Positions 1-14,119 of a stretch of 64,000 bases of DNA are shown piece after piece. The first letter of the stretch is position 1. Every line of letters begins with the position of its first letter. The position numbers and the translations under genes are program-made. Origin of the DNA: Rhyacichthys aspro (taxonomy: Eukaryota; Chordata; Actinopteri; Gobiiformes; Rhyacichthyidae); NCBI GenBank assembly GCA_036850595.1, contig CM072161.1, forward strand, positions 19,858,919 to 19,922,918. Direction: 5' to 3'. Below the pieces are notes generated by a model. It was not told the DNA's origin. It made no database searches and worked only from the letters and a program-made list of their open reading frames with translations.

Positions 1-3000
1 AGTCTTTTGTCACAATGTCCATAAATGTGATCCATTTTGTCACTACTTCTGGAGTGAAAGGCATAAAGAAGTATTTGGAAATGTCCTTACCTCTGTGACA
101 AATGTCTTCAGTTTTATCTTAGATTCATGGTTACTATTCCTTTTTTTCTGTTTAAAATGCTCTGTTTGAATTAAATTATTATGCCTTATTACCAAGTCAA
201 AACCAAGGACTGATGCATTCTATCAGTAAATACAGTTTAAACTTTTGCTGAAAGGTTCCTGCCAGACAGCAAATGGGATTCTCAAAGGAGACCTATACAA
301 TCTTTTGTGTTGTATTATTCTTTTGTTTGTTGCTAATGGACATGGAATGAATGTTTACAATCCCATTGAGTGTGACAGAGAAATACAAGTCTGTGTGGTT
401 CATCCAAATACCCCCTCACTCTCCTTTCTCTCTCCGACGCCCTGCCTTCGAGACAAAATGTCAGAATCTCCCAAGTGAGGGGAGACATTTCATGGATTTG
501 AACGGCTCTTTCAGCGCTCTTCGCCCTCTCTGTTTACCTTTCAGACGAGTGCATTGGGCTCAGACACAAAACCAGGACAGAAAACTCTCTCTGTGCTCTT
601 TTAACACCTCCATTAAAGGGTCTTTCAATTTTGTTTATCCTCTTTGTTGGTCTCTTCTCTGGAAAACTCCTCTGAATAATATGTATGTTAAATGTTTGTG
701 CTTGAACATGTGTTTTTGCCACTCTCTACCGGCAGTCGACCAAATATTGCAACACCTCCCCCTGCTGGATCTACTGCAGTGAGATGAGCCCATGAATAAT
801 GGAAGTGCACTTTCTCTCCCTCCTTCCATCCTCAGCTCTCACTCTGTCGCACCAGTGTCTCAGAGGCTTTCTCTCCACTTTCCATGTCCACTTTTTACAC
901 ACTGTATGTACGTATCTGTCTGTCTGTCGAACATATTCTTATTCTGTTACTGTGGTCCCAGTGGGCAGGGTCACATGACACCATGTAAAACAATAAGAGG
1001 TTGGTGACAAACCCAAAATGCACTGCCTGAGGGTGGAACAAATGTCAACAATAACAAATTACAAGTGCATTAGCAGTCCCTGTGTGTGTTTGTGTGGCAC
1101 AGAGAGGGAAGGAGGTGGGGCTAACTCACAGAGTCAGTCAGCAGTGAAAATACTAGAGGCTTTGGGGGACGACAGAAAATCTCCAGTGGAAGTGAGGCTA
1201 GCTCCAAGATGGCTGGATCTTATTAGTATACATAAAGAGTCACAAAAGATGACCAGCTAGATTTGAAGACAACATACAGCTGACCCACTGGAACATGTTT
1301 AACACACCTTTTTTTAGCTGTTAGCATCACTAGCCTTGTCTCCAAACTCTGACCTTTTAGCAAATATGAGACTTAATACACACTGGGCCATTGGGGGTTC
1401 ATCCTGGTGACGCTTGTTTTTACTCTATAGGTTACGATGCGTATTCTTTACACATTTCATTTCAATAGAGTCTGTAATCTGAAGAGGAAAGTCTCTGCGT
1501 TTGAAAGGAATTGTGATTTATTTCTAAGAAAGAGCCCACAGCAACATTTCAATCTTTAATATGAAACTCCCTAAAAACAATAGTGGTACATCTGTATTTG
1601 ATAATAGAATAACACATCCCATCAAGGCTTTCCCGAATGGCATACAGTGTCTTGAAAATGATACCTCAGCACGACTTCAAACAGTGAAGCCTGCGAGAAA
1701 AAAAAATGATTTGAAACTAATAACGTGTCATCACAGAAAGATCAAAGTGTGCATGATCTGTCTGTTCAGCCTGGTTTGATTTAAAAAACAAGAAAAAAAA
1801 AAAATCTTAATTAAAAAGAGTGAGTATTCTCATTTCTTTTACTACTAATGAACATAAATGATGTGTTTTTTTAGATTAAGATTAAGATGTATGAGAAAAT
1901 TGTTGTTTGATGTCGTGTCCTTGAGGTTGAAGCTTTTGAAGAAGTCAACTTTAAAGTCTGGGATTAGAAGAAAAAATATTTCTAATCACATTTTGTACAT
2001 TTTCTGATACAGATTTAATAAGATTTGTTTCATCCAAACTTAAGTATTTATTCATGTATTTTTTTATCCAACTTGGGTTGTGTTTTAAGCTAGTGACACA
2101 TTTCATCTCTTTATGCATTAATGCGCTGCTAAGATGCAACTCTCACAAAAACAGTTGTTGTGTTGTTGTTCGGTGATTGTTGAAAGCTGCAGCGGCTCAA
2201 AATGAAATGCTGTACGCACTCTCTTCAAGAAATACTATACTATAATGCAGCCAAATAGATAAATACATGGAAAGAATCAATGTCTAAAACAAAAAAAGAG
2301 TTACCTTTCCGTGCAGTATGTCCTATTAATGTTCCTCATAATTTGATTTAATTTAAAGTCAGTGACATCTGTAATTAAAAGGGGCTGGTATGAATAGGTA
2401 TTGGGAAAAAGCTACAGAATTAAATTAAAAGCACAAACCCAACTTTTATTGTGGTGTTTTGGCCTGTAACACATCTCCTAGCTGTATTTCTAATTCATGT
2501 TTCAGCCTGTATTTTCTTGGTCACACACCATGCTTCCCTGGAAGTTCTTTATTGATTCATGCTCTCGAGACTGGAAAAGCTCAGCCTCGAGAGGAAATTA
2601 TGTTTTGTACCTCTACAAGCCAATACATTTGTTACTTTAAGGTTATAGCTGGCACCGTGTCATACTTTCAGGAAGTCCGTTTCGCAAGGTTATCCCAGGC
2701 AAACAAGGGACAAGCACTTGAAAATTTCATTGTGCAGTCATCTGGGAATTCCTGTTGGGCTTTATTTGTAATTGGAGTTGGTGAAAAGGCTTCCACGGAG
2801 CACAATGCCAAGGATATGATTTCATGTCTTTTTTTTTTAACGATTTAAACTGAAGTGTGTGCCTTTTAAACTACAAAGAACAGTTTTCAAGTAAAGTAAG
2901 TAAGGTTGACTCTAGGTTGATGTGTTATGTACTTAAGGCTGCTCTGTTTGAACATTTGCTGTGTTTTTTTATTAGAACTTCTCATGTCAGTGTCAGTGTA

Positions 3001-6000
3001 AAGCCTCCAGACTTTCATCCAGAGGTGCTGCATGTATGAACACAGACCATCCACAACCATCTCATGTCCTCAGTAAATCCATTTAGACTTCCCACACGTG
3101 TATAAACAGATATTTTCCTCACACGAGCTGCATGCATGAACACAAATGTGAAGAGACAGACCTGAAGTGACTCTCCTCAGAGCCTCTGTTGGACACGTAT
3201 AAAAGAAGCTTAAGAAAAGGTGGGCCACTGATCAAAACTTGGGAACCTTTTGCCTTTGAAATGGATTATCAAGAGACTACTGGTGTGGACGGGGGACATA
3301 CAGAGTGACTTCAAAAGACAAGTCAAATTAGGAAGGATGGGAGCAGCTGAAGCACAGAAAACACACCCAAAGACAAAGGACTAAAGTAAAAAGAAGGTTT
3401 GAGCTACAAGAAAGAATGAGCAAAAGCAATCGCTACAGAATCCCTGAAGGGTGAAACAGTGCTTAGGTTGAACAGCGCAGGAGACAAAGAAGAATTGTAA
3501 CCAGGTGATGCTTGGGCTGCATGTGGTAAATGTAGGTTTACACTGTGATTTATGGGCACGGAGCGAAGAGGAGCACAGCTCTAGGCAGGGCACACACAAT
3601 CTCAGACACAGCGCCTGTGTAAACTGTGAGTATAGCATGACCATGAAGGCACACAATGTATTTAACAAAGAAAAGCAAGATGAAAAAAAAGACCGAATGA
3701 TAAATCTATTGTTTTTGGAAATAAACATCAGGGCCAGGTGCTTAGTGGACCCTGCGGCTGCGACAGGTGCGACACTGCGTTAAACAGGGTCAACCCAAGT
3801 CCACCAGAGCTTAGTGTATTACAAGACAGCTGACAGCACACTCTCTACTGCAATATCCTGTTAAGAAAGTTATTTCCAAATAAAACACAGTCCCCACTAA
3901 ATCCATCCAGAAGCACACACACCGTCCACATCAGCTCCCACAGTATTTATGCTTCGACCTTCAAGAATGAGTCTGTGTTTACTGTCTGTGTAGTCCATGG
4001 GCTCGCTGCAGCAAAAACTAAAGCAGCCCCATTGTTTGGAATAAAAGGAATTCAAAAGCACAAGTGGGTCGAATTTGTTCCGTATAAATCCAGTTGTGTT
4101 AGTACAAAGAGTGGATTGTGTGCTGCAGAAATGTTCATGAAAACACAGCCGCCAACTGTTGTTCTCTATAAAACAACATCTGAGCAAATAGAGCGTAGAA
4201 ATATACAGTGCATCCTGCAAAATATTCTGCAAACCTTGGATGTCCACGGCCCTTTTGGATTGCTTTGAAGAAACACCATATGCAACAATGCACTCACTCC
4301 CATCGTCTGGTCATGGAGGTATAATATTGAATTGTTTTTATTTCTCTTATTCATATTACTTGTCATTTATTAAACTTCAAACCTGTGTGTGTGCTTTTCC
4401 TTTCCAAGAACCAACAACTACCTGCTGTTTTCTGAATTTATGTTTTCACAGTCGGTAAAACTGCACGAGATGATTTAACTTTAAAATGATAAACAAACTG
4501 GATCGTGACTCAACTTTACTCAGAAAAGCTTGGCTGCATTGAAAACATAAAGAAGATCCAATAAACCAGCACATTTCAATTATTTTACATCACTTTCAAA
4601 AGACAAAGCATCGTTTGTGGAGGAAGAGGAGGGTTTTGAGCTGGTTGTCTTTAAATAGTTTTAAAAAAAAAAGATAAAGAAGAGTGAACTTAATGTCCTC
4701 TGTGATAAAGTTAAGTAATAAAGTTGTATAAATGATTTTTTGTGTGTGTCCTGATTTTTCATTTAAACTATTTCCTTTCTCACACCCTGCAGATCTATTA
4801 TGAGTCCTTTCCTCGGTTGATTTTCATTGTGTGCCTAAATACTTCTATTCATTGCATTTTACCACATTCTCTGATTATTAAATATTTCCTCCCACATCCC
4901 AAAATCTATTTAAAAGTAAATGTGTTTTTTTGCTCCCATTTGTTTTGCTGGGTTTCTAATGGTCCCTGCCATTTTTACAACTTTACATAATTGAACAGAC
5001 ACAGTTTGAAGACCTGGAATAAGACGGTGGTTTGTGTTCATTTGTCGAGCTCTGACGGTGTTTGATATGTTTTGTTCATGACCCTTTGTCACTAACATTA
5101 ATTGGCTCCAGTGAAGCTCCAACTGGGCTTTGTTTCTTTTCCTCCAAACTACATCCAGTTACAGTTTTCTGTGTTCAGAGTCTACAGCCTTACCTCAGAA
5201 AATCTAGAATATCCTGTATATATTTTCACTATTCACTGCTCTTTTTTTGACAAAGTTGGTAAGAAATTCCAAAACTAATAGTATATTATAATTTTGTTCT
5301 TAGGCAGGCTTTTAGTAGCACTTAATAATATTATGAAGAGACGCTGGTCTGCAGAGTCTTGAGTGTCTCCCATTAACTTTACAATCTTTTCAAAATAATA
5401 CTTTTGTCATTTTTTATTTTTTGTGACAATTTGCAGAGATCTTTCTCAAAATTGAGTGCACTTTTTTTTCTATTTTCACTTCTCTCTGTCTTTTTTCTTT
5501 CATGCCCTTGTCCACTCCACTCCCTTAAACCATTCTTTTAACGGCACTTTTTATTTTCTACCCTCACTTCACCTTTAGTTACTTTTACTTGTGCAGTGTC
5601 TTACTTCATTTCAGTCTTGGCACAAGATCACTCCGTCTGCTGAAGAGGGCTGCTACAACACATCAAGTGAAGTCAAAAACAATGAATTGCTCCAAGTGGA
5701 GATCATTGGTTTGGTGGTCACGTGACCTTCGACACCAACTTAAAACAAATGAGCAAGAAACAGAGCAACAGGCTAAAAAAAAGCTATAAAGCAGGGAAAT
5801 AGATACACAGTCATTCCATATTCTATAAAAGGCCAATGAAGACAGTGTCAAAGTGGAGGCTGGGAAGAGAAGACAATATGCTGATGATATCATAATGCCC
5901 TGGAGAACATATCCCATTCTTATCCCAACTATCAGCCATTTTCCAACGGACTGACGAGTCTTGCCGTGGGCTACTTCCACCGCCATCATTAGCTGACGCT

Positions 6001-9000
6001 CCGTGTTCAACCAGGTCCTAATGATGAGCTCATTTAGATAAACCTGTCACTGTGGCGGCTCTGCAAATGTCGTGTTATCTGACTAACATTGCCCTTATTG
6101 CAAAAGAACAGCTCGTGGGCTAAAGTTCCCCGACTTGGACAGGCCAAGTTTTTAGCAAGTCATTTTCTGTGGGCTACGCACGGCCTCAAATGGTAACATC
6201 CGCCACGAGGGACTTGTTTTTGTATCGAGGGGGATGTATTTGCATCAGGAACATTTGAGGTTGTTGCTGTGATCTTATGGGGATGCTTTGTGTCTTGGTA
6301 ATTTGTGGAAATGTGATGCAGTGCAGCAGAGCCCTTCAGGGAAATGGAGCTGATGTCCAAAGAGGTTAAGCTGAGACACAGGTACTGGGTTCAGCCTGAG
6401 GTTGAATGCCATGAGGATTAACATAGTACTTTAGGTCAGATCAGGACTCCTAAAGATTACATGATGTTGATTTGATTAAATTTAATATTATGCTGGCTGA
6501 GACGTACAATTAAAACGGAACTGCACTGAACCAAACCTCGGTCGTGACACAATGGTGGATGATGCTAATATATATAAAAATGATGATCTTACTTGTATTG
6601 AACATGTATGATACTGGGATGATACTGGGATGAGTGTAGGTCTAGGTCAAAGGGTCCTAACTCATAGTTTATATGATTTACAGGATCTGCTGGATGTAAT
6701 AGAATCCAGACCTTATAATATTGGGACTCTGGGGTGGTTATAATGTTATGGCTAACAACAAAAAAAGAAATAACAAAGTGAGTTCAGTTGCAAGTCTAGT
6801 CTAAAGCACTTTGTATTCATTTATTTAGTAGTTAAAATCTTGATTTTCTTAATTTTCTTAAGACGTGTTCTTTCTTCCAAACTTGCCATCTTGAATGTCT
6901 CCACTTGTAAACAAAGATGGCGACTACTATCTATGGATTTCACAGAGAGGGATCTGCGCCCTCTGCTGGCTAAAGAAACCGTGTTGTTTAAGATGTTATT
7001 ATCCACATCCTTCTAACAGAATTTCTGAAACAATGGGACGCTTTAACAAACTCTGAGCAAAAAATATATATTCATGGACAATTTCAAATCAGTGTAAGAG
7101 TAAAAAAATAAAATAAAGTAGATACATAAATAAATAAATGCTTGCCTTTAGGTAAAGGTTTACTTTCAGTGAATACAAATCACTAAGTAATCATCTTTTT
7201 CACCAATTGCCTTTTCCCTGGTTGTTACCTATTCATTTATTCATTTCAATTGCAGGAGCAAAACAAATCACAGATCCTGAAACCTGGGCAAGTAATCTGC
7301 GGAGTCTTCCAGGGGGTAATTGAGGGAGGAGAGTCAGTGGGCTCGGGGAAAGTGTGAGACGATGAAGCGAGGGGACAGAAAAATGAGCAAGCGCTGAAGG
7401 AACTAATAGAAATCTCATGAGATGTGAGTCTCTGATGTGGCCACTGCTGCAGAATTTAGAGGCTGGAGAATTAAACGTGACACCAGGTAGCTCAGAGCGG
7501 GAGAGTGACTTGTTTCTTTTGAGCTAATCTGCAGCCTCCACCTGAAAAGAGAGTGTGAACTGTGATAAAAAACAAAGGCAGATATAGTTTATATAGTTTT
7601 GAAAAGGGTAAGTAGGTAATAGGTGAAAGAAGTGCATCCAAAATCAAATTTGTTAGTATTAAATGTGAAGGTCCTCCTCAGAAACCAGCAGCTTTGGATG
7701 TTTAAAAAATCCCCATGATACAAATACATGGATACATGAATTTCTAATCATAGTTCTAGCATGAAAATACATCTCTATCTGCAAATTTAAAGATACCACA
7801 TTTATATTCATAGGTTCCGCTGCTTCGACAGATTCTGGGTAAGGAATGGTCCACTAAAGCCTTTGCAACAAGAGTGAAGTTTGTATTAAAAAATTCACAT
7901 CCAAAGTCCCAAAGTTAAGGCAATAAAGCTTTATTAGTATATTATTAGTATTATTAGTTATTATTGTTATAAGTGAAAAGGTATGTTGATTGTCATAATG
8001 GTGCTTTTTTCAATAAACAGAACAGAAACAACAAACAGGAAGTAACCCTGGTTGGAATCGAGTTGGGGTCAATGTGCTCCACAGCATCTCTCTTCTTCTC
8101 TGGTTATTACCATAAACACAGGCTAAAAAGATCAAATTCAATGCATTGGGAGGTCAGATAATCCATAATACTAAAAACAATCAGCTCAAATGAGTGTATA
8201 TATGTTGTGTCCATATTGTTCCTCATTCATGATTCTTATCGTTTCTAAAAATATGTTTAGATTTGGTTTTGTCAAAAGAAAACCGAGTGAATGAGGAGTT
8301 TGTGGGGATTTCATGTTCATATAAACCACGTAGAGCAGTGCATCAGTGTGAAGCCCAAACAATTGCAGCACAATTGATCCGATTCCTGAGACTGAGCGGG
8401 ATCTGCCCCCGTGTTTCCCTCTAAATCAATTCCTACGAGGGAAAGCAGTGACAGACAGACGGGCAGAGAGGCAGGGAGGAGGAGGAGAACCATGCAGAGA
8501 GAGAAAGAAAAAAACCCCTCTTCTCTTTGCTCTTCTGCCAGCGAGAAGAAGCTTTATTACATAACCGTCTCAAGGCTTGGCAGCTCACATGCTTTTAAGG
8601 AAGGAGCGCACGTTCCCCTGCACCTGAAACCTCACACCAGACAGACGCGCGGCACGAGTACAGCTCTGAGACAAAAGCTAATAGATGATGAGGACGGCTG
8701 ACTTGAAAACTGAAGAACGTCAAAACCGATACGTCGGTCGAGGCGTCTTTGAATTGTCATTTTCGGTGCTTTGACAAAGAGCAGCTGTCAGTTTGTTGCT
8801 GTTGCTGCCGACATGTGTTAGTCTCATGAACGGAGGCAGATTTTGGGCTGAATTTCAGCGTGGTGCAACATCTTTACATAATCCTGCAGAGGAGTAGAAC
8901 CTGTAACCGTGGTAACTTCTTATAAGCCTAATAGAAATCTAATGAGATGTGAGTGTGACCGCTTCATCCAACACTTTATCACTAGTGAATAAGCCTGGGT

Positions 9001-10190
9001 TAAGAGTATTTTGTAGTATTATCGTAGTATAACTCTGTGTACACCGGCTTCATCTCAATGTTCAAAGTCAAGCGTTAAAGTAATGACTAAATGTTAGTTG
9101 TCTTTCAGTGTTTGTAAGTGTTAATAATCACAGTTTTCACCCTGACTCACCCTAAACCAAACGAGGCACTTTCATTTATTACAAAACTGCATTTAGTTCT
9201 TTGCCATTCCTGCAGTTTTTCTTTTTACCAACCCATCATTTTCACTCACTTTTTTGATTTTTCATCAGGTTTGACTGGACATTACTCTCGATTCCTCGGC
9301 TATTGAAGAGATATCGTGTATGATACTTTATTGTTCAAAACATGAATTAATAATAATTAAATACATCATGGTCCAATGGGAAGGTTTAGACTTTACTCAT
9401 TGTTTGTACTGAATAAGCTCAAGAACGATTAGGGGTTATTTTGTCTCTTCCACACAAAAGCTTTTATCATTTGTGTTTAATTTACGTTTTTTAATGTAAT
9501 TTATTTGTCTTGATGGTTATACAGAGCTTGGTAGACGTTCAGGAATCATTTTTTGTGGTGGAAAAGCACACACCTGATTCTAGTTGTCGATGCAGAAGAG
9601 AAGCACCAGAGACAGACAAGTGCTCACACCTACGACTCCAATTAACCTATAACGGATGTCTTTGTGCTGTGGGATTAAACACCTGAAGGAAATCCATGCA
9701 GACACAACAGAAAACACACAAACGTCGCACAGAAAGACACATTTATCCTGTAGCTTCAACAGGTTTGTAGAAATGAACCCAAATCAAAGACCTTTGGCTC
9801 AAGATCAGAATATAAAAGGATGATGTGAACTTAAAAACCAACAAAACTTGTAATTTATTTGTCATATTCTTTGTTTAAGATCTTTACTTTCTAACTTGTC
9901 TCTGTTTATGTCTTAAGGAAAATAAATATTGCTGGGAGACTCTGGATAGTCACTTGGAGAACTGTATTACTCTCACTGTTTATTACAAAAACAACACAGC
10001 TTAAATAAATAGCTTGTACTATAAAAGAAAAATGGTTAAACTATTTTGGCAGGGAAATAAACAGGCACAAAAGTGGTTCTAATGGAAAAATGATGAACAG
10101 AGATATTAGGACAACATTATGTTTGTTCAGCTGTGACTCACAAGTGGCTTTGAAGAGTAACTACCAGGATTCAAACCAGACAAAAGACAC
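1..10190. other. Gene-poor intergenic DNA
   Basis: I see no exon, RNA gene or complete mobile element in this interval. Open frames are short (under about 145 codons), of low complexity, and lack recognisable domains or splice-site context. The sequence is AT-rich with simple tracts, for example AAATA-type runs near 7,100-7,140. A CTCF/YY1-like motif pair near 6,913-6,972 and a 27-bp near-duplicate pair at 7,403 and 8,928 are the only local structures that stood out. It lies 3' of gabra1. Undetected regulatory elements are possible. Confidence 0.6.
6954..6972 (-). promoter_or_regulatory. Candidate CTCF-type site with YY1-like motif nearby
   Basis: The 19 bases read as a reverse-orientation CTCF core (GCGCCCTCTGCTGG at the centre), with mismatches mainly at positions that usually tolerate variation. 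About 35 bases to the left is AAGATGGCG (around 6,915), the YY1 core. Both matches are by eye. Such motifs also occur inside dispersed repeats, so occupancy is unproven. Confidence 0.3.
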
Positions 10191-13100
10191 GTGTTTTATT
10201 TGTTTTCTTTTTATTTAAAGACTAATGCAGAGAATCGGTTTTCTACAGGGCCATATCATAACCAAAAGAAACAAAAGAAAACATTTACAGAAGGTTTGTC
10301 CTTTCATTTACATCCCTCACAAACCTTTGTTCGTTTTGAACACATTCCTGTGAACTGCAGTATTTCAATGTAAGTTCCTTGTGTATGCGGTGTAAGTGTT
10401 CATCCATGTCCATAAGTATCCATGTGTGGTCGTTGCGTTCTAATTTCTCTAACCCAAGTCAATTTTTGTGCTTTAGAAAATATTTTTTTTTTTTACATTT
10501 CAGTGAAAATCAAAACATATCTTGTTTGATAAAAATACAAGAAAACTCCAGTAGGTATCTAGGAATAACCAAAGACTCTGACTGTTTATAAAGCAAGTGC
10601 TGTTGAGAACTGCGATGGACCTTGCATCCAACAAGACAAAGGAAATGGCAGATGAGTTGCCTACAGATGGGTTATTTACATGTATGGGCAGCATGTGGAT
10701 GTGAAGGTCAAGGTTGGAAGCTCATGATTGCACTGTACCTCAAATTTCACATTCTCTCTTCTGGAGCATTAAATGTAGCTAAACCAAATCTGGCTGAAAT
10801 ACATCTGCAAATGATTAACAGTATTTTTTAAAAGTATAAATGAAGGGCTAAGCAAAGATACAGAAACAGAAATCCAACAGAAAACAGTGTACAAACTCTT
10901 CTCGTCGGTCAAAGTCAATATGTTCCTCTCGCTTTGGAACAAACAAAATGATTCTTTTAGCAATATAACTTTTTTTTTTTCTTCACATGCCTCCATCTCA
11001 AAATGACAAAAACACAAATAACAATAAGGTTTGCTCCTATTTTTTTTCTCCTTTTTTGTCTTTTTAGATCAATCACATTATTGCATGTCTCTGGTGAAAA
11101 AGCGCAATCAACATTGAAAGCCATTTTCCGTTCAACCACTGACGAATTTAAAACTAAGAGATAATCCAGTGTTTTCTTTGATGTCACCCTGTTTAGCCAT
11201 TGTTTAAACCAATAACAGATAAGGTGGTGAATTATAAAAAAACAAATGGCTGCACAGCTGATATGAGAGCTAAGCTTTTTATTCATTATTTTTTTAATAA
11301 TAGCCTGTAAATCTGCAACATGGTGATTGATGAGAGAAGGTCAGTAAGTGGTTCAAAGCTGTCCTTGCATAGCACAAAGCTGACTAATGCAATGTTATTG
11401 TTTGTCTAAATGTGCAAAATGCATAACAATAGGTTGATAATATAAACAATATCAATAATAATAATCTCAGCTAATATCTTTAATAATAGAATCATACTGT
11501 ATGCATTATGTATTTTACATATGTTCAGATATATTTTCTCCATGATAATAAACATACATACAATAGCTTCAAATATCTCTATACAAGTCTTCGTCCTGAC
11601 CTCTGCAGTCTCTTGACCCTCTGCTTGTAGTTTAAGTGGCTGTGACCGCTTGCAAAGACTTGCACCGTGAAAGGACAAGGTTCAATAAAGATGATTCAAA
11701 TGATAACAATAGCAACAAGCGCTGGTCTCTTTCCTAGCCCTGCGGCCATGTTGCAACCTCTTCACCTCAGCACACAAACATACAGAGGTCTGTGGGCTTC
11801 TTACAGGCCTTTTTAGAAAGTTTAGTGTTCTGTGAAATATGTTTTATCCAGAACTCATAATGCAACGTAGCGCTCCCACTGCACACAGTTACAGAGCAAG
11901 TCGGTGGCATTTCAAATCCAAAATGGACACACAAAGCAATACCATGCCATCTTGAAAGAATCCCTAGGTTTAACCATCTACAGATGACACCACAAGTAAG
12001 AAGGGTCAGTGTAAAGCTACAATGGATACCATCCCTCACTGTCAGGTCCTAAGAAAAGCCCTTGCTAATTAATATTGCTACATTAACATAATCTATAATG
12101 GACTGTTCAGAACGAGCCACATCAGAGAAACATCCCCAAAGTGTTTTTAGAAGCTAAAAGAATACAGAGCAAGCAATGTTCAAGACAAAAAGAAAAAGCA
12201 TTCATTTCACATTTGTGAATTTCTGTTGGTTTTTCTCGGAAGAGGGATTGACATCATGCTACAAAAATATATTCATCTTCGTCACTATCGTAGAACTACA
12301 AGACAAGTCTTCTGTGCGAAACACAGCGCCGGCTAAAGTAAGATTACAGTGCCACTTCAAGTCAACTTCTCCTAACGCTTTCTTTGTCTCTCTCCGTCCC
12401 TGTCCCTATCTCTTGCTGTTGCTCACAGCAGCAACAAATAAGTCCAAACGGGCATGTGATACTGAAGGCAGTGTAGCTGGTACTTTCTGAGTTTTGTGTC
12501 TCAATTATTTTAACAGAGGGAAAGAAGGGGAGAACATGAAAAAATAAAAGGGTCACGGGACATAACTGAACAGAAATTACATTAACTCACCATCCCAGAA
12601 CAAAAACATATTCAAAACGGATCCAGCTTTGAAAATGGAAAAGGCACTTTACTTCGTTGTGTGCCCAGTCCTTTTTCAAGTGACGCATTTTACACTTTGC
12701 TATAAATGGTGTTTTGGCAAATGAGGCTACACCATAAAAATCTAGTTGTACAAGCCAAACACAGACAAAACAATGTGTTTTTAAATAAAATGCACTCCAG
12801 AATTCAAGATAGTATTTTTTTTTACATTCTTACAGTTGCGAGCCGAACCCAGTTTTACATCAGTGTTGCTGTTGTGTACACAAACACAGGTAAAGATGTT
12901 TTTGAATAATATTTTTACTTCAAAGCAGCTTCGTATGGAACGCTAACTCGGAGAGAAACAGTCACTTAAGCGTGAATTTAGACCAGTATATACTATTGTT
13001 TTTTTCCATAGAAAGTTTTGTAAGTATATAAACAAAAATAAATTAAAACTTTCATTTTCAGTACCCTTAAGTTACACTTTGCAAAGCTTCAACATAATAT

Positions 13101-13810
13101 TGACATCTCTATAACACTTGAGAATATTTACAATGCCGCAAAGGTAAATTATTTCCAATGCTAATGATTGGATGTTTGTCTTTATTTTTCAACTCTAAAA
13201 TAAATAGTGTGTCCACTGAGATGTGTTTATTGCTATTGCAGAAACCCTAACATGGAGTTGAGAAAAACTGAATTAATCTTAGAAAACGCCCACAGAGAAT
13301 GGAAGATACTGCGACAGAAAGTGAGCGTAGCATTTTGATGCTAATGTCAAATAAATTGAACCACCAGTCAAGTCTGTGTTTATGTTTGAATAAATAAATA
13401 CTTTCAAATAAATAAAATGATGCCCAGTCCATGCCTATACACAAGTTCCATTTCCATGTCATCCATTATTAATTGTTGAGTAAAAATGACTAAATTAAGT
13501 AAAACAAGCCCCGTAATGATAGCGGGCTATGTGCAGAATAGCATTCTCTTGGCTAACTATTTATAGTGTATTTTAGTAGCATCACCCCGATCCAGGCAAC
13601 ACCCTTTTCAAAATCAGTTTTTTTCTTTTTTCTTGAGTTTCAAAATCTTTAAATTTTAGGTCAACAGAAATGCAGAAAATTCAAACCAGCATGGCCACCA
13701 TGTTTGTTTGAAAATAAAGCATTTTTTTGTTTCTTTGAGAGAATTGTATAGAAAATGAGATAATTACAGATAATTTCAAAAGAAATGAAAAATGGACCAG
13801 TGTGGATTAT
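10191..13810 (-). other. Probable gabra1 3' UTR and downstream flank
   Basis: This lies immediately downstream of the gabra1 stop codon on the minus strand. It has no plausible exon and is AT-rich, as expected of a long neuronal 3' UTR. On the minus strand AATAAA poly(A) signals occur at about 13,226-13,231 and 13,181-13,186, some 580-630 bases after the stop, and others lie further on. Where the transcript actually ends cannot be decided from the sequence, and the left part may be intergenic. Confidence 0.4.
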
Positions 13811-14119
13811 TTACACCTGCAATTTGGGCTTCTTATTCAAGTAGGTCGCCCAGTAGACCAGGTTAAAGGTCCCAAAGAGCAGTGGGAAGGCTATTCTGGC
13901 GATCCTGTCAATCTTGCTCACACTGTTAAAGGTCTTCTTGGCCTCGGGAGGTTTGGGCTTTGGCTCCTCCTTGGGTTCAGTTGGAGGAGGTGGAGCGCTT
14001 TTGGCAATAGTGGCCAATCCAGGGTCCCTTGCAATATTAGGAGCGAAGGTAGTAGCAGTGGCAGCTGGGTAGGCTGTGGTGTTGTTCTTCTTCAGCATGG
14101 ATTCCTTCTTCTTCTTTTG
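13811..14119 (-). CDS. gabra1: gabra1 coding exon 9: M3-M4 linker, M4 and stop
   Basis: It encodes 102 residues and the stop. The cytoplasmic linker begins QKKKKESMLKKNNTTAYPAA, carries DPGLATIAKSA (an alpha-1 marker), then a Pro/Lys-rich stretch, and KKTFNSVSKIDRIARIAFPL leads into M4, ending WATYLNKKPKLQV. The C-terminal tail is a little shorter than in mammals. The acceptor CATCAG is chosen because it preserves the frame and leaves a family-like linker start. Confidence 0.95.
   Translation of the reverse strand, partial: QKKKKESMLKKNNTTAYPAATATTFAPNIARDPGLATIAKSAPPPPTEPKEEPKPKPPEAKKTFNSVSKIDRIARIAFPLLFGTFNLVYWATYLNKKPKLQV

Noticed and set aside
1..13800. Search for gabrg2 or other GABA-A cluster neighbours
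   Set aside because: No exon with the family signatures (LRPDIG, Cys-loop, M1-M3) is present; in vertebrates the neighbours often lie much further away.
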